The notes below the pieces were generated by a model. It was not told the DNA's origin, did not search any database, and was given only the letters and a program-made list of their open reading frames with translations. The position numbers and the translations under genes were made by a program. DNA of 50,255 bases from CAZGSN01 sp964371655. GTDB lineage: Bacteria > Desulfobacterota > Binatia > HRBIN30. The stretch's first letter is position 1. Each line of letters opens with the position of its first letter. The stretch covers positions 1 through 50,255 of the forward strand of contig CAYJOD010000043.1 of the NCBI GenBank assembly GCA_964371655.1, in the 5' to 3' direction. Below are positions 8,165-15,649 of this stretch, piece by piece.

Positions 8165-8560
8165 CTATGGAACCGATTCAGGTTTCGCTGGTGCGTCCAG
8201 AGCGCCTGTCGGCGGAACGCGTTCTAGTTCGAACAGCGCGCGGAGCTTCGCATCGACCTCGCCTTGGAGGAACGCAGAAAGTTCGCCCAGCTCGCGCAGC
8301 AGCACGTCCGCCGTCACGGTCATCAGCCGGTGCAAGCGAAGCGTGGACCGGACCCGCAACCCGGTCGTGGGGAAATCCGGATAGGAGGGGTCGAGGAGAA
8401 GATCCGACGGCAGAGGCTGTGCCGGAGGTTGGCTTGTAATAAACCCCAGTACGACGTGCCGGTGCGGGCCTACCGCTCCCGTCAGGCACACCGCGGGGCG
8501 AACTTTGGATGCCGACAGGTCGTCGAAGGGGAAACGGACGAGGACAACCTTACCCCTCAT
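8165..8560 (-). CDS. PemK/MazF-type toxin of a toxin-antitoxin pair
   Basis: A 131-residue member of the PemK/MazF family of sequence-specific mRNA endonucleases, which stop translation when free of antitoxin. The N-terminus MRGKVVLVRFPFDDLSASKV and the following RPAVCL match the family core (GdvvlvpFPftdls.sK.RPavvl). Residues around HVVLGFITSQ and LRVRSTLRLHRLMTV match the later conserved strands. The gene overlaps the end of the antitoxin gene by 11 bp, the usual translational coupling of such pairs. It is longer than MazF of E. coli (111 residues) because of a C-terminal tail ending DAPAKPESVP. Cytoplasmic. Activity cannot be judged from sequence. Confidence 0.85.
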   Translation of the reverse strand: MRGKVVLVRFPFDDLSASKVRPAVCLTGAVGPHRHVVLGFITSQPPAQPLPSDLLLDPSYPDFPTTGLRVRSTLRLHRLMTVTADVLLRELGELSAFLQGEVDAKLRALFELERVPPTGALDAPAKPESVP

Positions 8561-8792
8561 CGGTCAGCGGTCTGCCGTCGATAGCACTGTAGATGTCCTC
8601 AGAGGGATCGTTTAGAAATGCGAATGCCGGGTTCCGAGCGGCGGCCTGCCGCCATTCGTCCTCCGGCAATTCATCCCCCTCCGGAATGAGCAGCAAGACG
8701 CGCACGCGGCAGGGTCCGTCAATTGGAATCGGCTGATCCACGCGCAGTCCATGCTTTTCGTCGATCTCGCCCGAGAGTTCCACCGCTTTCAT
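8550..8792 (-). CDS. Antitoxin partner of the PemK-like toxin
   Basis: An 80-residue acidic protein, first gene of the minus-strand pair and overlapping the toxin start by 11 bp. The N-terminus MKAVELSGEIDEKHGLRVD and the following strand RVRVLLLIPEGDE resemble small antitoxins found next to PemK genes in cyanobacteria and other bacteria (recalled similarity). The C-terminal stretch (EDEWRQAAARNPAFAFLNDPSEDIYSAI...) is acidic and likely disordered until bound to the toxin. The ATG at 8792 was chosen because the family-like sequence starts there; the frame stays open upstream to 9020 but the extra residues look non-coding. Such antitoxins usually repress their own operon. Confidence 0.75.
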   Translation of the reverse strand: MKAVELSGEIDEKHGLRVDQPIPIDGPCRVRVLLLIPEGDELPEDEWRQAAARNPAFAFLNDPSEDIYSAIDGRPLTDEG

Positions 8793-9022
8793 CTCATCCT
8801 GTGTACCCGGCTGACTGCGACGGCGCAACCGTCTGATCTGGCCGCCGCCGTCCGGGAGCTCAGGCGCTGGCTCCACCGTCCCGCCCCCCCCCGACATCCG
8901 TAGCTCTCCAGAAGAACAACCGGTGGCGGGAGGAACACTGGAGACGTGGGATGCAAACGTTGCGGTCGATCCTGTCGCATCGCTTGCATGCCACGTCCCC
9001 AGAGCACACAGCACCAACACGA

Positions 9023-10549
9023 TCAGTGAAACGCCCGATCCAGGCTGCGGTACTGAATCGCTTCGGCGACGTGGGTCGAGGCGATGTCCGCCGCACCACC
9101 GAGGTCGGCAATGGTGCGTGCGACCTTGAGGATGCGGGTGTAGGCACGTGCCGAGAGGCCGAGCTTGGTCATGGCGTTTTCTAGGAGCTTCTCGGCGTCG
9201 TCGTCGGGCTGGCAGTGGCGGCGCAGGTCGCGCGCGCTCATCTGGGCATTGCAGAAGATCGAGCGGCCGCGGAAGCGTGCGAGTTGGATGGCGCGGGCGC
9301 GGTCGACGCGGTCGCGGATCGCGGCCGAGGATTCACTCGCAGCACGGTCGGCGAGCTCGCGGTAGCGAACCGCGGGCACCTCGACTTGGATGTCGATGCG
9401 GTCGAGCAACGGGCCGGAGATGCGGCTGCGGTAGCGTTGCACGAGCAGCGCCGAGCACGTGCACTCCTTGGTCGGATCGCCGTAGAAGCCGCACGGGCAG
9501 GGGTTCATCGCCGCCACCAGCATGACGCTGGCGGGATAGGTGATCGAACCCACGGCGCGCGAGATCGTGATGCGGGTCTCTTCGAGCGGCTGGCGCAGGA
9601 CTTCCAGGACGTTCTTGCGGAACTCGGGGAGCTCGTCGAGGAAGAGCACGCCGTGATGGGCGAGGCTGACTTCGCCGGGCTTCGGGATGGTGCCGCCGCC
9701 GATCAGTCCGACATCGCTGATGGTGTGGTGCGGTGAGCGGAAGGGCCGGGTGGTCACCAGGGCGCGTCCATCCATCAAACCCATGACGCTGTGTACGCGT
9801 GTGGTCTCGATCGCTTCGGCGAGTGTGAGCGCCGGCAGGATTGTCGGCAGCCGTTTGGCCAGCATGGTTTTCCCGGAGCCGGGTGGACCGACCATGATCA
9901 CGTTGTGGCCGCCACCGGCGGCGACCTCGAGCGCGCGTTTGACGTGCTCCTGGCCTTTGACCTCGCTGAAGTCGACATCGTACGGCGCGTCGTTGGCGAA
10001 CACGCCGCGCAGATCGACGTGCACCGGCTCGATGTGGCGGTCGCCGCGCAAGAACTCGAACGCCTCGGTGAGGGTCGTGATCGGGATGATGTCGATTCCG
10101 CTGACGACCGCGGCTTCACGGGTGTTCGACGCCGGTAGCAGCAGCCCGCGCAGACCCTTTTCGCTCGCGGTTGCGGCAATCGGCAAGGCCCCGCGCACCG
10201 ATTTGACGCGGCCGTCGAGCGACAGCTCGCCGAGGATCGAGTACTCGCGCAGCTTCGTCGGTGGCAGCAAACCGCTGGCGGCGAGGATGCCGAGGCCGAT
10301 CGGCAGGTCGTAGGCGCTACCCTCCTTCTTGATGTCTGCCGGGGCGAGGTTGATCGTCAGCCGCCGCGACGGGAAGTCGTACCCCGAATTCTTCAGCGCC
10401 GCGCGCACGCGGTCGGTGCTTTCCTTGACCGCACCCTGCGGCAGACCCACGACGCTGATCTCCGGTAAGCCCGCGGCGATGTCGATCTCGACTTCGACTA
10501 ATAAGGCGTTGATCCCGTGCAAGGCGCTGGAGAAGACGCAAGCGAGCAT
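9023..10549 (-). CDS. comM: ComM/YifB-family Mg-chelatase-like AAA+ ATPase
   Basis: A 508-residue protein of the YifB/ComM family; ComM is a hexameric branch-migration helicase that extends recombination during natural transformation. The N-terminal ChlI-type domain (LACVFSSALHGINALLVEVE, GLPEISVVGLPQGAVKES) is followed by the AAA+ core with Walker A GPPGSGKT near residue 220, Walker B GVLFLDELPEF and the arginine-rich region SGPLLDRIDIQVEVP. A cysteine cluster CPCGFYGDPTKECTC lies in the Mg-chelatase segment. The C-terminal domain ends with ADIASTHVAEAIQYRSLDR. The ATG at 10549 is preferred to the adjacent GTG (10552). It is divergent from dprA, another transformation-recombination gene. No Shine-Dalgarno is visible. 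Confidence 0.93.
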   Translation of the reverse strand: MLACVFSSALHGINALLVEVEIDIAAGLPEISVVGLPQGAVKESTDRVRAALKNSGYDFPSRRLTINLAPADIKKEGSAYDLPIGLGILAASGLLPPTKLREYSILGELSLDGRVKSVRGALPIAATASEKGLRGLLLPASNTREAAVVSGIDIIPITTLTEAFEFLRGDRHIEPVHVDLRGVFANDAPYDVDFSEVKGQEHVKRALEVAAGGGHNVIMVGPPGSGKTMLAKRLPTILPALTLAEAIETTRVHSVMGLMDGRALVTTRPFRSPHHTISDVGLIGGGTIPKPGEVSLAHHGVLFLDELPEFRKNVLEVLRQPLEETRITISRAVGSITYPASVMLVAAMNPCPCGFYGDPTKECTCSALLVQRYRSRISGPLLDRIDIQVEVPAVRYRELADRAASESSAAIRDRVDRARAIQLARFRGRSIFCNAQMSARDLRRHCQPDDDAEKLLENAMTKLGLSARAYTRILKVARTIADLGGAADIASTHVAEAIQYRSLDRAFH

Positions 10550-10556
10550 CACGCAA

Positions 10557-10586
10557 ATAATGCAACTGAATTGTATTTATTGTCAA
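10557..10586 (-). promoter_or_regulatory. Candidate comM promoter giving a leaderless mRNA
   Basis: On the minus strand TTGACA (10586-10581) is followed after 18 bp by CATTAT (10562-10557). The comM ATG starts at 10549, only 7 nt beyond the -10 box, so the transcript would begin at or next to the start codon. The lack of a Shine-Dalgarno before comM agrees with this. Confidence 0.5.
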
Positions 10587-10617
10587 CTATACTAGATATG
10601 TTCCTGGAGGTGGCATC

Positions 10618-11748
10618 GTGTCCGAGCAAGTACTGGATCAGGAGGAATTGCGGGCCTGGCTGGCACTGCGCCTGGTGAAAGGCGTCGGTCCGGTCGTCTA
10701 CCAGGGGCTGCTGCGCGCCTTCTCGGCGCCATCGCGGGTGTTTGCGGCAAGCGCCCACGCCCTGGAGTGCGCGGGGGTGCGTCCGGACGTCGCGCGCGCG
10801 ATTCGCCGCTTCAGCGATTGGAGTAGCGCGGACAGGCAGGTTGTGTCGGCGCAGCGCGCCGGAGCTCGTATCGTCACCTGCGACGCGCCGACCTACCCGC
10901 AGAACTTGAAGCAGATCCACGATCCTCCGCCGGTGTTGTTTGTCCGCGGCGAGCTCGTCGAGCAGGATCAGATCGCGGTGGCGGTCGTGGGCTCGCGACG
11001 TGCCAGTGCCTACGGGCTGCGGATGGCTCGGGAGATCACCGCCGGCCTCGTTCGTTGCGGGGTGACGGTGGTCAGCGGGCTGGCTCGTGGTACCGACGCC
11101 CAGGCGCATTGGTCGGCGCTGCGTGGGGGTGGGCGCACGATCGCCGTGCTCGGGTCGGGGATTGACGTCGTGTATCCGAGTGAGCATAAGGCGCTCGCTC
11201 AACAAATCTCAACCAATGGAGCTGTCGTGACGGAGTTGCCGATGGGTACACAGCCGGATGCCGAGAACTTTCCGGCGCGCAATCGAATCATCAGCGGAGT
11301 GTCCTTAGGGACCCTGGTGATCGAGGCTGCCGAGAAGAGCGGCTCGCTGATCACCGCGCGCCTGGCCCTCGAGCAGGGGCGCGAGGTGTTCGCGCTGCCC
11401 GGCATGGTCGGCGAGAGCACGCGCGGCACGCACAGCTTGTTGCGCGATGGAGCCAAGCTCACCGAGCGTGCCGAAGACATCGTCGAGGAGCTGGCGCCGC
11501 ATCTCCTGCACTTCGCCAAGCGCGTGGCGAAGGTTGCGGTCACGGCGCCGGAAAGTCGTCTCCTTGAGCTCATGCGTGGGGGACCGGTACACATCGATGT
11601 GCTCATCGAGCGCAGTGGTTTGCCGGCTGCGGCGGTCCTGGAAAGCTTGCTCGCCCTCGAATTGAAGGGCGCGATTGAGCAGTTGCCGGGTAAGCACTTC
11701 GTCGCCTCCGCCGTTGACGTCGACTCCGTTGCCGCTAAGGAAGGGTGA
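10618..11748 (+). CDS. dprA: DNA-processing protein DprA
   Basis: A 376-residue DprA/Smf protein, which binds incoming single-stranded DNA and loads RecA in natural transformation. An N-terminal SAM-like helix-hairpin region (LRLVKGVGPVVYQGLL) comes first. The Rossmann-like core begins VAVVGSRRASAYG near residue 122 and continues with VVSGLARGTDAQAHWSAL, AVLGSGIDVVYPSEH, FPARNRIISGVS and TLVIEAAEKSGSLITARLA, all family hallmarks. The C-terminal winged-helix part (ESRLLELMRGGPVHIDVLIE...) resembles the DprA_WH domain. The start is GTG at 10618 with CTGGAGGTG upstream. A TATACT (10588-10593) is a possible -10 box, with no good -35. topA follows after 3 bp, so they are co-transcribed. Confidence 0.95.
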   Translation: MSEQVLDQEELRAWLALRLVKGVGPVVYQGLLRAFSAPSRVFAASAHALECAGVRPDVARAIRRFSDWSSADRQVVSAQRAGARIVTCDAPTYPQNLKQIHDPPPVLFVRGELVEQDQIAVAVVGSRRASAYGLRMAREITAGLVRCGVTVVSGLARGTDAQAHWSALRGGGRTIAVLGSGIDVVYPSEHKALAQQISTNGAVVTELPMGTQPDAENFPARNRIISGVSLGTLVIEAAEKSGSLITARLALEQGREVFALPGMVGESTRGTHSLLRDGAKLTERAEDIVEELAPHLLHFAKRVAKVAVTAPESRLLELMRGGPVHIDVLIERSGLPAAAVLESLLALELKGAIEQLPGKHFVASAVDVDSVAAKEG

Positions 11749-11751
11749 CCG

Positions 11752-14058
11752 ATGGCAAAAAATCTGGTCATCGTAGAGTCCCCAGCAAAGGCGAAGACTC
11801 TACAGAAATACCTCGGCCGCGAGTTCCAAGTGAAGGCGTCGGTGGGGCACGTCATGGACTTGCCCAAGAGCAAGCTCGGCGTCGACATCGACGACGACTT
11901 CAAGCCGCACTACCAGATCCTTCATGGGAAGAGAAAGATCGTCTCTGAGCTGAAGGCCGCAGCAAAGGGTAAGGTCAACATTTATCTGGCGCCCGACCCC
12001 GATCGTGAGGGCGAGGCCATCGCCTGGCATATCGCCGAGTGTCTCGGCGACGGCGGCGGCACGCTCCACCGCGTCCTCTTCAACGAGATCACCAAGCGCG
12101 CGGTGCAGGAGGCGATTCGCAATCCGACCCGGCTCGATCGCAACCTCTACGAGGCGCAGCAAACGCGGCGGATCCTCGATCGTCTCGTCGGCTACCAAAT
12201 CAGCCCGATTCTCTGGAAGAAAGTGCGGCGCGGCTTGTCCGCGGGACGGGTACAGTCGGTCGCCGTGCGCCTGATCTGTGAGCGCGAGCGCGAGATCCAA
12301 GCGTTCCAGTCGAAGGAATACTGGTCGATCACGGCGCGACTCGAGGGGCGCAACCCGCCGCCGTTCTCGGCGCGTCTGTTCAAGATTGGAAACGACAAGC
12401 TCGACCCAGAGAAATTTCGCGTCGAGACCCAGGCCGCAGCCGATGCGCTGCTCGAGCGTCTCGGCAGCGCCGATTGGGTCGTGACGCGGGTCGAGCGCAA
12501 GGAGCGCCGCCGTTACCCGACACCGCCGTTCATCACCTCGCGCCTGCAGCAGGAAGCGTCGCGCCGACTCGGCTACGCGCCGAGCCGCACCATGCGCATT
12601 GCCCAGCATCTGTACGAGGGCATCGAGCTTGGCGCGCAAGGTGCGGTCGGCCTGATCACCTACATGCGCACCGATTCGACTCGAATTGCACCGGATGCGA
12701 TCGGGCAGGTTCGCGCCTTCATTGGTGAACGCTTCGGCGGCGACTATGTACCCGAGAAGGCCGTCGCGTATCCGAGCAAGAAGGGTGCGCAGGACGCCCA
12801 CGAAGCCATTCGCCCGACGTCGATGGACAACTCTCCGGAAAGCGTGGGCGCGTATCTGTCCAAGGAAGAACTGGCCCTCTATACGCTGATCTGGAACCGT
12901 TTCGTCGCCAGTCAGATGGTGCCGGCGGTATTCGATCAGACGTCGATCGATGTCACCGCGGTCGACACCTTGTTCCGCGCCTCCGGACAGATCGTCAAGT
13001 TCGACGGCTTCATCCGCGTCTATACGGAGGGCCGCGACGAGGATCAGAAGCAGGAAGAGGACGACGACGAATCCGAGCGCCAGCTTCCCGACCTGCGCGA
13101 AGGCGAGCATCTGAAACTGCACGAGCTGCTACCGGAGCAGCACTTCACCCAGCCGCCGCCGCGATTCAGTCAGGCGACGCTCATCAAGGAGCTCGAAGAG
13201 AAGGGGATCGGCCGTCCATCGACGTACGCCTCGATCATGGGGACAATTCTCAACAAGGAGTACGTCGTTGAGGATAAGTCGCGGCGGCTGCGGCCGACCG
13301 AGCTCGGCATGCTTGTCACCGAGCTTCTCGTCGACGCGTTTCCGGACATTTTGAACGTCGAGTTTACCGCCGGGATGGAAGATCAGCTCGACAAGATCGA
13401 GGAGGGCCAGGAGCCGTGGCTGGCGACGATGCGGCGCTTCTATGCGCCCTTTGCCAAGGATCTGGAGCATGCCGAGGAGCGCATGCGCGACGTCAAGCGC
13501 GGCGGGCAGCCGACCGAGATCCTGTGCCCGAACTGCAACTCCAACATGGTTATCAAGTGGGGTCGTGGTGGCGAGTTCCTCGCTTGTCCAAACTACCCCG
13601 AGTGCAAGAGCACGAAGAACTTCATGCGTGACGATGACGGCATCATCAAGGTCGTCGAAGCGGAAGTGATCGATGAGAAGTGCGAGCAATGCGGACTTCC
13701 GATGCAGATGCGCTTCGGACGTTTTGGCAAGTTCGTCGGCTGTTCCGGCTACCCGGAGTGTAAGAACGTGCGGCCTCTGGTGAAACCCAAGCCGACCGGC
13801 GTGACCTGTCCGGACTGTGGTCAGGGCGAGGTCATGGAGAAGCGTTCGCGCGGCGGCAAGACATTCTTCAGCTGCAAGCGCTACCCAGATTGCAAGTTTG
13901 CGACCTGGGACCGTCCGATTGCGGAACCCTGTCCCGAGTGCAAGGCGCCCTTCATCGTCGAGAAGACGACCAAGAAGGCAGGCACCGTTCGCCGCTGCTT
14001 GAGCGAGGGCTGCAAGTATCAAGAGACCGTCGCCGAGCCGATGGTCGAGGCCGTCTGA
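11752..14058 (+). CDS. topA: DNA topoisomerase I
   Basis: A 768-residue type IA topoisomerase that relaxes negative supercoils. The TOPRIM domain opens with LVIVESPAKAKTLQKYLG and contains the acidic DPDREGEAIAWH. The active-site tyrosine is in ITYMRTDSTR, near residue 304. The gate domains include RGLSAGRVQSVAVR and EEKGIGRPSTYASIM. The C-terminal part carries four zinc-ribbon units starting near residue 592 (CPNC..C..C, CEQC.., CPDC.., CPEC..), more than some phyla have. An unusual acidic insert EDQKQEEDDDESERQ sits near residue 430. The ATG at 11752 is 3 bp after dprA. The order dprA-topA-trmFO is common in many bacteria. Confidence 0.98.
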   Translation: MAKNLVIVESPAKAKTLQKYLGREFQVKASVGHVMDLPKSKLGVDIDDDFKPHYQILHGKRKIVSELKAAAKGKVNIYLAPDPDREGEAIAWHIAECLGDGGGTLHRVLFNEITKRAVQEAIRNPTRLDRNLYEAQQTRRILDRLVGYQISPILWKKVRRGLSAGRVQSVAVRLICEREREIQAFQSKEYWSITARLEGRNPPPFSARLFKIGNDKLDPEKFRVETQAAADALLERLGSADWVVTRVERKERRRYPTPPFITSRLQQEASRRLGYAPSRTMRIAQHLYEGIELGAQGAVGLITYMRTDSTRIAPDAIGQVRAFIGERFGGDYVPEKAVAYPSKKGAQDAHEAIRPTSMDNSPESVGAYLSKEELALYTLIWNRFVASQMVPAVFDQTSIDVTAVDTLFRASGQIVKFDGFIRVYTEGRDEDQKQEEDDDESERQLPDLREGEHLKLHELLPEQHFTQPPPRFSQATLIKELEEKGIGRPSTYASIMGTILNKEYVVEDKSRRLRPTELGMLVTELLVDAFPDILNVEFTAGMEDQLDKIEEGQEPWLATMRRFYAPFAKDLEHAEERMRDVKRGGQPTEILCPNCNSNMVIKWGRGGEFLACPNYPECKSTKNFMRDDDGIIKVVEAEVIDEKCEQCGLPMQMRFGRFGKFVGCSGYPECKNVRPLVKPKPTGVTCPDCGQGEVMEKRSRGGKTFFSCKRYPDCKFATWDRPIAEPCPECKAPFIVEKTTKKAGTVRRCLSEGCKYQETVAEPMVEAV

Positions 14059-14122
14059 GAAGCGGTCTAGACTCCACGATCGAAAGTCAAAGCGGTCGGC
14101 ACCCGCTCGGCAGTCAATCCAT

Positions 14123-15490
14123 ATGTCGTCAGAAGAGCACTGGGACTCCAGTCCCCAACCCTATGTGTCCGTCATCGGCGGCGGTCTGGCAGGCAGTGAG
14201 GCGGCCTGGCAGCTGGCGCGCCGGGGGGTCGCGGTACGCCTGTACGAGATGCGTCCGGTGCGCGCGACGGCGGCACACAAGTCCGACAAGCTGGGCGAGC
14301 TCGTCTGTTCAAACTCATTTCGTAGCGCTGCGCTCGATGCCGCCGTCGGTCTCTTGAAAGAAGAGATGCGGCGGATGGGATCGCTGATTATGGCGGTAGC
14401 CGGGCGCACCAGTGTGCCCGCTGGGACGGCACTGGCAGTCGATCGTGAGCTGTTCGCCAGCGAGTTGACGCTGGCGATCGAGTCGTGCCCGGAGATCACC
14501 ATCGTGCGTGAGGAGGTGCGACAACTGCCGGACGGCATCGCTATCATCGCAACCGGTCCGCTGACGTCGTCGGCCTTGTCCTTCGAGCTCCAGCAGTTGT
14601 TCGGAGAGAAATACCTCTACTTTTACGACGCGATCGCGCCGATTGTGAGCGCTGAATCCATCGACCGGAGTATTGCCTTTCCGGCTTCGCGGTATGGAAA
14701 GGGCGGAGACGACTACTTCAACTGTCCGATGAGTCGTGACGAGTACTACGCCTTCGTCGACGCCTTGCTCGCCGCCGAGATTGTTCCGACGCGGGAGTTC
14801 GAGCGCTGCATCTATTTCGAGGGTTGCATGCCGATCGAGGAGATGGCGCGGCGCGGGCGCGACACGCTTGCGTTCGGGCCGATGCGTCCGGTGGGTCTGC
14901 TGGATCCACGCACCGGAGAGCGGCCGTTTGCCGTCGTGCAGCTGCGCCAGGACAACACCGAGGCGACGCTGTTCAATATCGTCGGCTTTCAAACCAAGAT
15001 GACCTATCCCGAACAAAGGCGAGTGTTCCGCATGATCCCGGGGTTGACGCAGGCGCAGTTCGTGCGTCTCGGCAGCTTGCACCGCAATACATTCATCAAT
15101 TCACCGCGTGTGCTCCAGCCTTCGCTCGAGCTGGTGCATCGCCCCGGCACGTTCGTCGCCGGTCAGCTCATCGGCGTGGAAGGATACGTCGAATCGGCGG
15201 CGGCCGGATTGATGGCGGGGATCAACGCCGCCCGACGGCTCGCCGGCGTCGCGGGCATCGTGCCGCCGGCGACGACCTCGCTGGGGTCTCTGATTGCGTA
15301 CGTGACCGATCGCAAGCGTCGTGACTTCCAGCCGATGAACGCGAACTATGGACTGTTCCCCGCGATCCAGACGAAGGCGCGGGGTCGCGACAAGCGCCGA
15401 GTCCTCGCCGAACGGGCAGAGAGGGACCTCGGCGCGTGGCTGGCGGAACACCAGATGGATGGCAGCGGTCGTTGCCAAACGTCCGCGTGA
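14123..15490 (+). CDS. trmFO: Folate/FAD-dependent tRNA m5U54 methyltransferase TrmFO
   Basis: A 455-residue flavoprotein that makes 5-methyluridine at position 54 of tRNA using methylene-tetrahydrofolate and FADH2. The FAD-binding GGGLAGSEAAWQLARRG follows a 17-residue polar extension. Family signatures are LYEMRPVR, HKSDKLGELVCSNSFRS, FYDAIAPIV, YFNCPMSRDEYYAF, GCMPIEEMA, NIVGFQTKM and GVEGYVESAAAGLMAG. The conserved Cys in LVCSNS and Cys in EGCMP match catalytic cysteines of the family. The length is normal. The start is the ATG at 14123; no strong ribosome-binding site is visible. It lies 64 bp after topA on the same strand, the usual neighbour. Confidence 0.96.
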   Translation: MSSEEHWDSSPQPYVSVIGGGLAGSEAAWQLARRGVAVRLYEMRPVRATAAHKSDKLGELVCSNSFRSAALDAAVGLLKEEMRRMGSLIMAVAGRTSVPAGTALAVDRELFASELTLAIESCPEITIVREEVRQLPDGIAIIATGPLTSSALSFELQQLFGEKYLYFYDAIAPIVSAESIDRSIAFPASRYGKGGDDYFNCPMSRDEYYAFVDALLAAEIVPTREFERCIYFEGCMPIEEMARRGRDTLAFGPMRPVGLLDPRTGERPFAVVQLRQDNTEATLFNIVGFQTKMTYPEQRRVFRMIPGLTQAQFVRLGSLHRNTFINSPRVLQPSLELVHRPGTFVAGQLIGVEGYVESAAAGLMAGINAARRLAGVAGIVPPATTSLGSLIAYVTDRKRRDFQPMNANYGLFPAIQTKARGRDKRRVLAERAERDLGAWLAEHQMDGSGRCQTSA

Positions 15491-15523
15491 GCCGTTCTCG
15501 GCAGTGCAAATAGATAAATTCCT

Positions 15524-15551
15524 TTGACAACAGCCGCGCCACGGGGATAAG
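15524..15551 (+). promoter_or_regulatory. Candidate promoter for the Thr-Pro-rich gene pair
   Basis: TTGACA (15524-15529) and GATAAG (15546-15551) are 16 bp apart. The -10 differs by one base from the TATAAG used before the two A genes at 24 and 26.5 kb. A small hairpin gataag-gagg-cttatc (15546-15561) overlaps the -10. Confidence 0.45.
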
Positions 15552-15649
15552 GAGGCTTATCGGTAATTTCGAACGATAGGACGCCGTATCTTATCTAATG
15601 AGGTGGCGATGATTGGCAGCGACTGCTCGAATCGCGTGGAGGCGCGCTC

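Noticed and set aside
8793..9020. N-terminal extension of the antitoxin frame that looks faintly like a signal peptide
   Set aside because: The extension is Gly/Pro/Ser-rich with an imperfect run of C, and the antitoxin-like protein starts at 8792. No other gene was seen in 8793-9022.
11800..13122. Long minus-strand open frame opposite topA
   Set aside because: It mirrors a conserved topA in high-GC DNA, where antisense frames stay open by chance; no family features.
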